DNA of 64,000 bases from Rhinopomastus cyanomelas. Taxonomy: Eukaryota > Chordata > Aves > Bucerotiformes > Rhinopomastidae. The DNA lies in the NCBI GenBank assembly GCA_013400115.1, contig VXBP01003393.1:58223-122222 (forward strand), given 5' to 3'. The first letter of the stretch is position 1. The number at the start of each line of letters is the position of its first letter. Shown here piece after piece: positions 14,401 through 25,688 of the stretch. Made by a program: the position numbers and the translations under genes. The notes under the pieces are model-generated. The model had not been told where the DNA came from, ran no database searches, and saw nothing but the letters and a program-made list of their open reading frames with translations.

Positions 14401-16597
14401 CCGCGTGTCCGTGCGTTTTCCCCTCCTCAGAAAACGATGCTGGGAATACTCTCTAAAGTGTCGAGGGCGTGTAATGGAAAGGATTCTATTTAGAGTGGGA
14501 TTCGGGAACATCGATGGTAAAAGCTCCCAGAAAAATGCGTGGGTGCAGCGCGAATAACCAGTCCCGAGCCCCTTCAACGTCTGCCCTGCAGCTCGGCAAC
14601 CCTGCCTTTCTCCAGGCAGCTCGGCAGAGCTGCTCACCTCTTCAGCAGCAGCTCCTGCCGGAGCAGCAACCAGGCTCCGCTACTTGACTGTCTCGGGGGG
14701 AGGACGTCGGGGGTTAGGGGGCCGCGGCTGTCCACCGTGTCCTGCAAATAAGAACCACGAAGGAGTCTCCCGTACGCTGTTACTGCTCCGACACTCGTTT
14801 TACAAGTTTCTACTTAGCGTTCCCGATAGCCACAGGGAAGGAGGGACGCGCGGACTCACTCATGCAGCTGCCTTTTTCAGGGAGAGAAGGTGTGCGTGCA
14901 CGCAAAGGCAGTTTTTGTATAGAAACCAACCCGCGGCCCTCCGTGAAGTCCGCACCGACCCCTCCCCAGCTAACTCGTTGATAGCGCGGAAAAAGAACGG
15001 ACGCACAACAAACTCGAAGCCGCGACGGTCTCGGCGCAGCCCGGGCGCCCCGTGGGCTCTGCTCACGGCGCATCCGCCTCGGTCCTTCCCCAGCGAAGTT
15101 CTGCAGAGACCCCCTCGCCCCGTGCTCGTTTGCTGTCGTACCTCCAGTGGTCGCGCAGGAGAAGGGTCCCGGCGGGCTGCGCGCCCGGACGCTCTGCGGT
15201 AGCGGCCTGTGGCGGGTCGGCTGCGGCGGGGAGCCCGGTGCGCGGTCCCAAGTCCCGCGGGGAGGAGCCGCACCGGGGAGCAGCTCAGCGCAGACGAACC
15301 CGGGCTCAGCGGGACCTCGCCCCTCGTTGGCCGTCGAGGGGCCAGGCGGGGCGGGCCTGGGTGTCCCGAGGCTCCGGCCTGCTGTGCCGTGCCTGTGTGG
15401 GCTGTGACCGTGCTGCCTCAAGTCCCGGCCCGGCCACACACAAACCAAACTATCGGGAACGTTAGTGCTAAATCGAAGGAAGGTTGTGTTCCGGGTAAGA
15501 TCGGATTTAGCACCAGACAAGTGAGCGACTGGGTGAAGATGTTCCGAGTTTGCAGGGACTCGGCACTGTCACTCGTTCAGTTACGGTCCTGAGCTTTGAA
15601 CTGGCGATTTTCAGTTTCAGGGGGATAAGAACACGAGGAGTCTCTCTCATACAGCTTCTCGAAAGCAGAGCTCCCCTTTATGAAATTTTTAGTGCTTCTG
15701 AGCGAACGGGAGTTCTCTCGATTGGTTTTTTAACCGGAGCTCTGCAACGTGTCTCGCATCTGCCAGGCGGAGCTGAGACAAAGTGGGTGGGGGAGGAAGG
15801 TGGAAGCCCAAGGACACGTTTAACTGCGAACACCTGTCCGGTTAAATAGGTGCGAAGCAGCAGCCGCCCCGTTATTCCCCTCACCTGCGACGCGCAGTCT
15901 GAGCCGTTCTTCTCCCGGTTCATCCCGAGAGCACCGGCAGCGCCTGGGCTGGAGGGAACTCTGCGGGCGAGATTTGTAACAGTGGGGAAAAGCGCGCTGG
16001 GAGCCCGAAAAGGTTTTACTGAAGAGTCCCGCACAGCTGGTCCCGTGCACCCGCAGTCCGCCGAGCCACCGGCGTCTGCGGTTCCTTCAGGCTCCGGCTC
16101 CGAAGCGGAGTTACCGCCGCAGCCTGGAGGCAGCACAAACGCCCCGCGTTCGGCTACCGAGGGAGGCTCTAGGAAGGGGCTCGGGTCACGCTCCAGGACC
16201 GCGTGCGGGCTCCGCTCCCGGCAGCTCGGAGAAGCCGCTCGCGCCTTCCGTCAGGGTTCTCCGCCGGCGCGGAGCTCTAACTCGGATCTCTGTTCGGGCT
16301 GGGGGGAAGCTGCTGCAAACGGTGCAGACGAGCGGGGCGCGGGGGGGCTGTTCTCTAGGTTTTTTTTCGTTACGGGTTTTTGTTGTGGTCGCTGGGCTGC
16401 CCCCGCCCAGGGCCCGCTCGGCGCAGACCCCGACCCCGCCGTGCGTGAAGGCGGGTTTTGCGCAGGAGGTGAGGCCAGCTGGGCAGGTCCACCCCCTTGA
16501 AAACAAAAACTTTTCTCCCGCAGGCGCGGAGAGCAGAGCCCTGGCCGGGGTGCGCGGAGCCGCCCGCCGCGGCGCTGGGATGCGGTAGGGCAGGGCC

Positions 16598-16678
16598 ATG
16601 TACTGGAAGAGCGACCCGATGTTCGTGTGCAGGCTGGAGGACAAGGACCTGCCCGCGCTCGGCGGCCCCTCGGACAAG
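16598..16678 (+). CDS. LHX8: LHX8 coding exon 1
   Basis: Codes for residues 1-27, starting MYWKSDPMFVCRLEDKD and ending in phase 0 before a GTGCGG donor. The ATG follows GGGCC (GGGCCATGT), a fair initiation context, and the peptide resembles the N-terminus I remember for mouse LHX8. It lies inside the CpG-rich domain. The exon probably extends upstream as 5' UTR, but its start cannot be fixed. An alternative first exon, known in mammals, was not found. Confidence 0.88.
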
Positions 16679-19600
16679 GTGCGGGGGCGGGGAGGTGGGG
16701 AAGGGGCCGCGGCGCAAAGAACCGCCGGCTCTGCCGCCCTGTCTCCGGAGGGGCTCCGCAGGTGCCAGCGCGGAGCCCCCGAGGCGGACGGAGTCGGCGC
16801 TCACCGTCCTCTCCTCGCAGGCCAGCCCGGCGGCGGCCGACGAGGACTCCTGCCCTTCGTCCGCCGCCCTGTCACCCTCCTCCTCGCCGCGGTCCATGGC
16901 CTCGGGCTCCGGCTGCGGCCCCAGCAAGTGCGTGTGTAGTAGCTGCGGCCTGGAGATCGTGGACAAGTACCTGCTGAAGGTAAGAGCCTCCGAACCGGGG
17001 CTACGGCCCACGGGGAGCCCAGCGACAGGCTCCGGGCTGAGGGGCTCAAGGGGGACGGGCCGGCTCCTGCATCCCTTCCGAGCCGTCGGCAGGCGAGCGG
17101 AGCTGCTGCAGAAGCCCCCTGCTAGCGTCTGCCGGAGCGGAGCGAGTTGCTTGTCTGTGAGGTTCGGACTCTGGAGCAGAACCGAACCGCTGCCTCCGTT
17201 CTGGGAAGCGCCTTTGATGCGCTGGGATTGCGTTTTCTTGAGGCACCGAGGACAGAAAGGCGATCGCTCCGGGCGCGGGTTTTACGCCCCTGGTTCAGCG
17301 GCAGCGGTGTGTGACCCTTCTAGCAAAAGTGAATCCTGTAAAAGTTGGTCTCTAACCTCTGCAGAGGAAGCGAGCTGTGATTGCGGAATGGTTTTGCCAG
17401 AGTTAGCCTTCAGAACTAAGACCGTTTAAAAACAACCAAAGCCATGCGATTTAAACATAACGCGTTAGTGTGGCTGCCGGAGGGCTATCGCCCTTCTGAC
17501 CACAGCCTTTACAATTAACCCGCGTCAGACTGGTGCGCGCGCTCCCGTTCTAAACTAGACCATCGACTGATGTCGCCTGAACCGAGCCGTTGCGTGTCCT
17601 GCGAAGTGACAGGAGGAAACACCGCTGCTAACGGCTCGGTGTTGTCCTTTGCTGGGATCTCGGCTGGGGTGAGGAGGTCATAGGAGTAAGTGTGCTGGGT
17701 TGCATTCGTTTAAAGTAGGGTAGGCGTGTGGAGCTGCCATAGACCTTTTGTTCTAGGAAATCAAGCCACCTTGGCAGCAGGCAGGGCTTGCACAAGGGCA
17801 GTGCATGAGGACTGGGAGCAGGGCTGCCTTTGCCTTGGTTCTAATCTCGTTAATATTTGAGGCATCTTGGTAGATCACGGCTGTCTCCTCTCTGAGCAAC
17901 TAGGACAATGTGGCTTGGAGCAGAATAACTCCAAATGATTTAGCCTTATGTTTAAAGTACCTTCTGCACGGGCAGAAGAGAGAAGGGAACTTGCCTGAGT
18001 AAGCTGGGGTCTTGGTGATAGCAGCAGGATGTCTTCCAGCCTCTGGCTGGTAAATCTGCAAATACAAATGTGGACTGGTGACATCAAATGGCACAGCTCT
18101 CAAAGCTATTCCTGTCCTCTTCTGTGGAAGAGCAGCAGTGAGGTGAGCTTTGTGCAGCTGACTGTCAGCTTACACTGTATAGAGCTGTACACCAGCAGCC
18201 TGGGCTGTGTGTCGACTCCACTGGCCTGTGCCAGGTCTGTAGATGTGAGGCTCCTGGCGTGGGCCCTGTGGGGTCCTGGGGAGTCCTTGCACGGGGGACT
18301 GCAGAGCAGGTTTGGGTTGGCCCAAGCGCTGCTGCCCTGGGAATGATGTCAGCGCAGTCACTTTGAGAAAGGCTTGAGAGGACCAATTCAGTGACAGCTG
18401 TTATCAACAGTTCCACATTATTTTATGGTGTAAATGTGTCAATGTACAGGAAGATGGCTGCCAACGGAGTAATACTTGGGAGAACACTGACAACTTCAAA
18501 TGACAATGTTATAACCTGAAGAATGACTGAAACAGGCAGTTCCAACACCATGACTACTGGAGTCAAGACATTGCTTTCATCAGATCACTGCCATACAGAC
18601 CACAGAGGAAGACACATCCCGGGTTATCTCAAGTTTGCTGCATTATCTGCAGCCGATATACACAGGCTGTTTGATACCAGACGAGAAACTGACTCAGAAA
18701 ATTAAGTTTAAATTTCCTTTTTAATCATTGGTTTACCCTCCTGTGCCATGTGGGATTATCCAAAGGGTTGTTTTCACCAGGAGCCTTGGTTTCTGAAGTT
18801 GTTTAGCTTATGTGTGATGCACATAAGTGTCTACGTGACAGTTCTCTTTGTAGGAACCAGGAAACGAAAATAACCACCCAATTTACTTGCTCCAAAATTA
18901 GGTGTGAGTTTTCCACTGCTGATTCTTGCTGCATTCCGTGGCTGTGCCTGGTTTCACCGAGGATATTAGATATTAAGGAATGGTTGGATTTCTTATTAAA
19001 ACAACTGCTGGCATTTTGAAACTTGCACTCTCTCACTAACTTTGCTTTAACAGACAGCTGGCAAGTGGAGATGGGGTTCACAGCGTGTTTCTGTGTGAGA
19101 GGCTTTCCCCACCACCGCTTCAGTACTTGTGTTTTAAAATTTCAAATCACTTTGCAAAGTGTGTTCTTTGGCAGGATTGTTTTGCAGACTGAGAAATAAA
19201 AGTATGTAAGTTAGCTGCCTTCCCAAGGTCGTGCGAGGCCAGAACTTGCTCTGTTACTCCGATGCTATGAGAAAAGAACAGGGCACAAAATATCTACGTG
19301 GAACTTGTATCTCTTGCTTCCTCTTCTGGTGCTTTTAATTGTAAAACCATGGAAGCTCATCGTGAAGACCTCCGTCAAATTACTTAATCTTTAATATACG
19401 TGCAGCTCTGCAGGGAAAATGTTTTGCCTTTAAGATAAATCTTACATTAGTAGAGCAATTCTTTTGTCTCATCTGGATGGATGGAAAAAATAGGTTTTGC
19501 AAATGTGGAGTAGAGTGTCGGTAGCAGAGATGTTTAGGGGTATTTGTCTTGTGTGTGTTTGCAGGTAAACGACCTCTGCTGGCATGTGCGCTGTCTGTCG

Positions 19601-22600
19601 TGCAGTGTCTGCAGAACGTCTCTGGGAAGGCACACCAGCTGTTACATCAAAGATAAAGATATCTTCTGCAAACTCGATTATTTCAGGTAAGTGCTATCGG
19701 ACTATCATTTCATTGAGTAACAAGTTGCATTTGTCTGCTACTTCTCACATCAGCCGTAACTAAAATCTGCGTGTAGGCTCTTTGGCTTTAACTTGTCAGG
19801 CTTATTTTCAGTAGCTGCCCTGAGAAACCCCGGTCTGCCTGATGTCACCACCTGCCAAGCCTCCCCATCACGCCCCACCGCTGTCCCGTGTAGCTGCTGT
19901 GTTTGTACAGTCATTGCTTCCATGCGTAAGGTGGGGCAGGAGGAGAGTGAGCCAGAGTCCCTGCCACAGTCGGGCTGTAGAGCTATTGGTTGTGCAAAGA
20001 ACCCTCCTCAGGTACTGTTGATAAAGAGCACAAGGTGAGATGATGTTCTCCTGGGATCAGCTCCTCACCAGTCTGAGGCTGAGAGTATCACATGGAACTA
20101 CAAAATCAACCCAGAATGAATAGCAGGATCTTTAAAAGCACCTTTCAGCAGCAGCACCTTTCCGTGATCAGCTGTTGAATGTTGATTCCGTGAACATCCT
20201 TGAATGTTCCTGAATCTCGTGATCAGCTGTTCAGAGCAGGGTTTATCAAGATTCAGGAACATTCAAGGAATATTATTTGCTTGAGTTAGCATGAAAATAC
20301 TTGTGATGTGTAATGTTTGATCCAGAAGGCAGCAAAAAGCTTTGTTCTTAGTTTGGTGTGATTGCTAGAGCTTCCCTGGATCAAATAACATATCAGATTC
20401 ACGCCTCTGTAGCGAGTAGTTTATGTTCAGCTAGTCTGTTCTGACACAGACAGAGAGAGGGAGTGGGCAGGCTGGAATACTCTGAACTTCTCCAAAAACA
20501 GTTCTGTGGGACTTGAAACAAACAAACACAAACCAAAGGGGAAAAAAAAAGGAGCCAACTTTGGAGCCTGCAGAGATTTTTTGGGAAAACCCCTTATCAA
20601 CGGATCTTGGTGGCAAGCTGCTTCTTCAAAGAGAAAAACTCTGTCGTAGTAACGTTAACACTTGTAGATACTTGTATTCCTTTTTAAATCATAATGTGGT
20701 GGTAATTAAGGAAATAGTTGTGAAGATACAGGTTTTCCCCCTTCTACTGAAGGGGACTAAGTGATCAGTGAAGGATAATGTTACTAACTATGACAATTCA
20801 GACTGAGCAATGTGAAATATGTCTGGATAACTAAGAGAATTTTGAACACAGACAGCTGCAGCTTTTTAAAATGTAATTGTGTTTGTACAAGGAAAGACGC
20901 AGAGCTGTGAATTCACGCAGCAGTTCAGATGCTCTGATTTTCCTCTTTGCCTTGTGGAAATGGTAATTTCTGTCATTCAGTAGTGGCCTCGTCTGAAGCT
21001 GTCAGGTACAAATTTCATCTGCAATGAAATCCCACTTGTGCCATCCCCTCATCCCTTGTGGTTGACCTACTTGCTGTGGGTGTTAGCTGCACTGCAGCAT
21101 CCCAGTGGCCAGGAGTTCCCTTTCCTGCCCGAGATGGCTGGCTCATGCCTCGACCTTCCTTGCTGCTGTTTTTGCAGGCGCTACGGCACCCGCTGTGCCC
21201 GCTGCGGGAGGCACATTCACTCTACTGACTGGGTCCGAAGGGCTAAAGGAAACGTGTACCACTTGGCATGTTTTGCATGCTTCTCTTGCAAAAGACAGCT
21301 GTCTACTGGGGAAGAGTTTGCTTTGGTTGAAGAGAAAGTCCTTTGCAGAGTACATTACGACTGTATGTTGGACAATCTGAAGAGAGAAGTGGAGAATGGT
21401 AACGTTGCTTTTGTTAAGATCGACGTTAATTGTAGTTGTTGCGTTTTGCCCCATCTGCCTTGTTAAGAGGTAATTACCTGGCTTTTCTGAGGCTGGAAGC
21501 ACAGGTTCTCAAATGGAAATAATGTGCAAATTCTTTGTTTTAATTTTACATTTGTGTAACTTGTTTTCTATCCTAAGGAAGAGAAAGCAAGAGCACATGT
21601 AGCTGCTTCACTGTATGGGGTGAAATGGGGTATGGTGCCAGATAGGTTTAACTTTGAACAGACCACGGCCTCTTCTTAAAGCTGAAATTCTGCTGGCCAA
21701 GCCCTGTTGGTTGGTGTTGGAGGGCAGACTGACTATGAACAACGTCGTCTTGAACGCACAGCAGATGCTGTTGTTTTCTTCTTGATGCTTCAGGTAATGG
21801 GATTAGCGTGGAAGGAGCACTGCTAACAGAACAAGATGTTAATCATCCAAAACCAGCAAAAAGAGCTCGAACCAGCTTCACAGCAGATCAACTCCAGGTA
21901 GAGGCAGTGCTAAAACATACACAGCTCAGGTTTGTGCTGAGCTAATAAGAAACTGGGTGCATGTGGTGGGGAAGAAGAACCTTGCACGGTTTAAACTACT
22001 TCATAAACTATCAAGATGCAGCATGTTTCTGGGATTGTTCATTAGCTGCAGCAGTTCAACATAAAATAGCTGCTCTCTAAGCTTTTTATTTCCCTGGGGG
22101 CAGCCAGTAGTTACGCAGAGTTGGAACAAAAAGGTCACTCTATTGCGATTGCTCGATGAAATCTGTTTAATCGGACGCTTAGACTGCACACGTAACAAAG
22201 ACAGACTCGTTCTTGCGTTACGCAGTGTGCAGAGTCGTGCTGAGGATGGGCACTGCCTGTGGCTGTCAGGAACAGGGTGGGAATTTGGATTGTGTTGCAG
22301 TGGCTGCATCTGTTCTGCCTTCAAGGCTTCTTGTCTTGTTGTGTTGGTAAGAGGCATCTCTGCACTGCTTCAACAGGGAGTTACTTTACCCTCCTGATGA
22401 CCACTGCACTTAAATTAGCTTTCTAGGGAAAATCAGCATTAACTAGGGCCAGCTTCTCAAGGAAAGGGTGGTGGTGAGACCAGACCTCGATGTTTCAACC
22501 TGTAGTGGGATGAAAGCTGTGGGTCTCTACCTAATCCTAACCACCCCCCCAACCCCAGCCCAGTTTTCAGTTTATAATGTGTCTAACTGACCACTACTTT

Positions 22601-25600
22601 CTACTTTCTCAGTCTGAGTTGTGTTTTCATGGCCTGTCCTCTTGTTTGTGGTGAAAGCAACTGAAGTTGAGGTGTGACAATAACAGGCGCGAGGCAGTGA
22701 AGCAGGGCTCTCTAACATGACGTGTCTGCTCAAAGCTCAATTTGCTGTTTCAGCCGACACTGCAGACACTACCCTTAGTTATGAATGCAAACAACTGACA
22801 AGGGCTTGGGCTCAGGACATCAAGCTTTCTGTGAAGGGTAACTTATCCAGAGTAGTTGAATGAGAGAGAGGCCCAGATATCAGGATGGGAACTGAATTCA
22901 GGGCTTCTTTCCACTTGCTGTCATTGAAACATCCATGCTCCCCCTCTTTTCCTGTTGTGAACAGTGCACCCCACCTCAGCAAGCATTTGAGGTCTCTGTG
23001 CCCCTTGTTATGTACTGACATTTGTTGTCTGCTCATTGCATCTGTCTCTGTGCCCATCCTGGGTGCTGGGGCAAGGCTTCCAGCAAGAGGGTGACTGCTG
23101 GAGTGGGAGCACATAGAACCCCAGAACCCCTCAAGAAGGACTTGTACAAAAGGATGTCTGCACTTCTTCCTGCCTTTGTGAGAAACAGTAGGAAAGTAAA
23201 TAGTTTTGGTAGTTCTGAACGTGTAGTGCAGCAGTCTGGATCTTCCAACAATAAAGCCAGGTAGAACTGGCAAACCCATTAAGGGTCAAAATCAACAAGA
23301 AACTACAGCTTATGAAGTTGGAAGATACCCTGCAGAAATCCATGAAGCCTTAACTCCTTGAATAAGGCAAGCTCTTAGAGGGTCTAGAGCTGTTCAGGCT
23401 GCAGATGAAGGTGCCATCTTCATTCTCAAAACCAGAAGTAAATCTGTGTGGTACCGGGTGTCTCTTCAGCTTTCTGTAACAAGAGGAGTGTAACCAGACA
23501 GCTACACAGTGCAGGTCAGCCAGGGCAGAGTCTCTGTGATGCCCAGGTTGGTTAAAGCTGAACAAGGTACAGAGTGCTGCCCAGTTGCCTGTATTTCTCA
23601 CACAGCTGAGAGGAGGGTCAAGCTGCTCCCTGTAATAAAAGAGGCAGGTGGTGGTTACCAAGTTCAAGGTGGATCAGAGTTTGTTCTTTCCTTATGCCAC
23701 GTGCTGTGGTCTGCTGCCATAGATGTTATTGAGTGTGTCTGCACTGGTCTGTAGTGAATTTTCTCCCACAGTCCTTTTAACACAATAGTAACAGAGCACC
23801 TCCTCTGTTTTTTACTCCTGTTAGGCAGAACTAACGTCTTTCATTTTGGTCTTGACTCAGTTAACCATAACAAAGGACCTGTGTTTGGATTTGGGGGGAT
23901 TTTTTTTCCCTACCATAGTGTATTAGAGACTGGGGATTAGTGATTACAACAGTTTCCAAGAAAAGAGTCAAGCAGCAGTGGCATGGTCTAAGAGGAGTCT
24001 CTCTAATGCTGCTCCTGGTGCTTCACACACAAACCCTGTGCTCTCTTTCCTTGCCTTTTCAGGTTATGCAAGCACAGTTTGCTCAGGACAACAATCCAGA
24101 TGCACAAACGCTTCAGAAGCTGGCAGAAAGAACAGGCTTGAGCAGGCGTGTTATACAGGTGACCTTGCTATGTTACTTGACTAACAGTCTGGTAGCCAGC
24201 CCTTGGAAATGTGTAACCACAGTGTTTTCCATGTGATGGTTCTGAGATGGGACAAGATCTCGCCTGGCAGTGCTAGCAGCGAGCACCCTCAGGTGGGAAT
24301 AGGTCTAGAGCAACATTCACTTGGAAAACTTGCTTCTATGCCTCTTGCATGTTGTGTGAAGGATGAATAATCTTCCAGGAAGAAACTTCTCAGCCTGACA
24401 GCACTAAACTCTGCCGTGCACAGCCGTGTTCTGGGTCTTAAGACCTGTGCTTCTGCACATAGCGTGTGGTCGTAGGAACAACGGACAGTCTAGTGACTTG
24501 TTCTGGGAAGCAGAGTTAGAGAGTGGATTTCTCTGCATTTGGACTGTCAGGCTTAAGGTTAGATAACCAGAAGTTAAACAACCAAATTCAGCTGAAGTTA
24601 GAAACTTTAGAATTTTATTATGCTGAAGCTGAGGCAGAACACAATCAACAGGGTGTGAATTGTTCCCCTTCACAGGTGTGGTTTCAAAACTGCAGAGCAC
24701 GCCACAAGAAACACGTTAGTCCTAATCATTCATCTACTGCTCCTGTCACAGCTGTTCAGCCCTCCAGGCTGTCTCCTCCCATGTTAGAAGAGATGGCATA
24801 CTCTGCGTACGTGCCCCAGGACGGGCCCATGCTCACAGCTCTGCACAGCTACATGGATGGTAGGTAGAGCGACTTTGCTTAGCCAAGTAGTGAGAGGAGT
24901 TTACCAAGACTGATTAATGAGACTTAATGGGTTTTTAATTTCTAGTATCATTTCTATAATAACCCTACATTTACTGTCTACTCTTTGTTAAGAAATGGTC
25001 CTCTTCAAGCACAGTAGCCCTTCACCGTAAAAGTGTAGCTGAAGTTCTGAGTATGAAGAGGCCACTTTTTGTGCTTACTCCCTCCAAATTATGAATATTA
25101 GTAATAAGAAACAAAACCATTAAACATTCATTCTATGGAGGCTTTTGGGGTGTTTTGGTAATAATATGCAACTTTAATGAAAATCATTTGTCCTCCTTTG
25201 CCTGGGTTTTACCCCAGGGACTGTGGATTTACTCAGTCAAGCAGCTTCAGTGAAAAATGCAGTGTCTCTCACTGCTAACACATAGTGGGAAAGAAGAACC
25301 TGGTAGTCAAAAGTCTGGCTCAGTCTTTGTGTCGTTTGACCCAGCAACTTTGACTGGTGTTTGTGATTAGGAAAGAATGGGAAGATTTGGGGAGAGTGAG
25401 ATGCTGCGCTGCACGCGTGGCCTGAGCTCAGTCTTCTGCCAGGTGGTGTGTTGTGATGTGGGTGGAGGAGTGGGGATGCTGGGCTAGAGAGAAGAGAAGA
25501 AGGTGCTGTGGTGGTTGGAACCAGTGAGCTGCTATTACCATGTTGAGTTTACTGATTTGTAAACTTTCTACTTCCAGTGATATTGACCGGTAAATATTTC

Positions 25601-25688
25601 TGGTTTTGTAGCTCATTCACCTACAGCTCTTGGACTCCAGCCTTTGCTACCCCACTCGATGACACAGCTGCCACTCAGTCACACCTAA
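16598..25688 (+). CDS. LHX8: LHX8, LIM/homeobox protein 8 (whole gene, 8 coding exons)
   Basis: The coding sequence joins 16598-16678, 16821-16979, 19565-19686, 21178-21398, 21794-21897, 24063-24158, 24676-24859 and 25612-25688, giving 347 residues. All introns are GT/AG and the reading phase is continuous. LIM domain 1 covers about residues 66-124 (C66, C69, H87, C90, C93) and LIM domain 2 about 127-185 (starting C127, C130). The homeodomain covers about 217-276, with a recognition helix containing WFQNCRARHKK. LHX8 is a nuclear DNA-binding transcription factor known for roles in basal forebrain cholinergic neurons, tooth and palate, and oocytes. The LIM domains bind zinc and LDB-type cofactors. 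LHX6 is the close paralogue; the start MYWKSDPMF, the C-terminus and the SLC44A5 neighbour favour LHX8. The protein is slightly shorter than the mammalian forms I recall (about 356-367), mainly in the N-terminal linker. Confidence 0.96.
16821..16979 (+). CDS. LHX8: LHX8 coding exon 2
   Basis: Codes for residues 28-80 in phase 0 at both ends, between acceptor CTCCTCGCAG and donor GTAAGA. It holds a serine-rich linker (SPSSSPRSMASGSG) and the first zinc-binding cysteines of LIM domain 1 (C66 and C69, in CVCSSCG). The intron before it is only 142 bp. Mammalian proteins carry about 35 more residues just before the DEDSC motif; those are absent here. Confidence 0.93.
16980..19564 (+). other. LHX8: LHX8 intron 2
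   Basis: This 2.6-kb intron begins in the tail of the CpG-rich domain and becomes ordinary AT-richer DNA after about 17320. No repeat or RNA gene was recognised in it. Confidence 0.85.
19565..19686 (+). CDS. LHX8: LHX8 coding exon 3
   Basis: Codes for residues 81-120 plus two bases of codon 121. It completes LIM domain 1 with the VNDLCWHVRCLSCSVC segment and its zinc ligands H87, C90 and C93. The acceptor is TTTGCAG and the donor GTAAGT. The sequence is nearly invariant among LHX6/LHX8 proteins as I recall them. Confidence 0.96.
19687..21177 (+). other. LHX8: LHX8 intron 3
   Basis: This 1.5-kb intron contains the perfect 21-bp inverted repeat at 20197-20269, listed separately. Otherwise I see no recognisable element. 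Confidence 0.85.
20197..20269. repeat. Perfect 21-bp inverted repeat in LHX8 intron 3
   Basis: The left arm 20197-20217 (core CTTGAATGTTCCTGAATCT) is the exact reverse complement of the right arm 20249-20269, with a 31-base spacer. A 14-base direct repeat, CGTGATCAGCTGTT, occurs at 20163-20176 and again at 20218-20231 at the start of the spacer. A transcript of either strand could fold into a stable hairpin. I do not recognise it as a known transposon end or microRNA. Confidence 0.85.
21178..21398 (+). CDS. LHX8: LHX8 coding exon 4
   Basis: Codes for the end of codon 121 through the first base of codon 195, covering all of LIM domain 2 (RYGTRCARCGRHIHSTDWVR to CRVHYDCML) and the start of the linker to the homeodomain. 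The acceptor is TTTTTGCAG and the donor GTAACG, a less common but acceptable donor. The next exon restores the frame as G-N-G-I-S, which supports this boundary. Confidence 0.95.
21794..21897 (+). CDS. LHX8: LHX8 coding exon 5
   Basis: Codes for the end of codon 195 and residues 196-229. It holds the linker NGISVEGALLTEQDVNHPKP and the N-terminal arm and helix 1 of the homeodomain (KRARTSFTADQLQ). The acceptor is CTTCAG and the donor GTAGAG. Ends in phase 0. Confidence 0.96.
21898..24062 (+). other. LHX8: LHX8 intron 5
   Basis: A 2.2-kb intron that splits the homeodomain coding sequence. I see no repeat, RNA gene or extra exon. Introns 4 (21399-21793), 6 (24159-24675) and 7 (24860-25611) are also featureless. 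Confidence 0.8.
24063..24158 (+). CDS. LHX8: LHX8 coding exon 6
   Basis: Codes for residues 230-261 in phase 0, the central part of the homeodomain (helix 1 end, helix 2 and start of helix 3: VMQAQFAQDNNPDAQ to SRRVIQ). The acceptor is CTTTTCAG and the donor GTGACC. Confidence 0.96.
24676..24859 (+). CDS. LHX8: LHX8 coding exon 7
   Basis: Codes for residues 262-322 plus one base. It starts with the homeodomain recognition helix (VWFQNCRARHKKH, including the invariant asparagine at 266) and continues into the serine/proline-rich C-terminal region (RLSPPMLEEMAYSAYVPQDG). The acceptor is CTTCACAG and the donor GTAGGT. Confidence 0.96.
25612..25688 (+). CDS. LHX8: LHX8 coding exon 8, C-terminus and stop
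   Basis: Completes codon 323 (Ala) and codes for the final residues, HSPTALGLQPLLPHSM and TQLPLSHT, then TAA at 25686-25688. The acceptor is GGTTTTGTAG. The C-terminus closely matches the mammalian LHX8 end I recall, which argues against LHX6. Confidence 0.95.

Larger units (their letters stand above)
11460..17320. promoter_or_regulatory. LHX8: CpG-rich domain around the LHX8 promoter
   Basis: CpG dinucleotides are abundant in several blocks (about 11460-12420, 13380-13900, 14040-14360, 14560-15480 and 15840-17310), separated by less dense stretches. Outside this interval CpG is depleted, as is usual in vertebrate DNA. The domain ends over LHX8 coding exons 1 and 2, so it most likely holds the LHX8 promoter and 5' UTR. 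Broad CpG domains of several kilobases are typical of developmental transcription-factor genes. Many long open frames exist here on both strands, but GC-rich DNA has few stop codons and none resembles a known protein. The exact transcription start and any upstream noncoding exons cannot be placed. Confidence 0.7.

Noticed and set aside
11459..16677. Long open frames on both strands in the CpG-rich domain, up to 283 residues
   Set aside because: They overlap each other on opposite strands, show no domain, are rich in Arg/Pro/Gly/Ala as random GC-rich DNA would give, and lack splice-consistent partners.
21038..21466. A single long open frame covering LHX8 exon 4 with extra residues on both sides
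   Set aside because: The extra residues are intronic; the AG at 21177 and GT at 21399 give the known LHX8 protein in phase.
24523..24675. Open reading frame upstream of LHX8 exon 7 (continuing into the homeodomain)
   Set aside because: The preceding part is intron 6 read through; the acceptor CTTCACAG at 24675 gives VWFQNCRARHKKH directly after RRVIQ.
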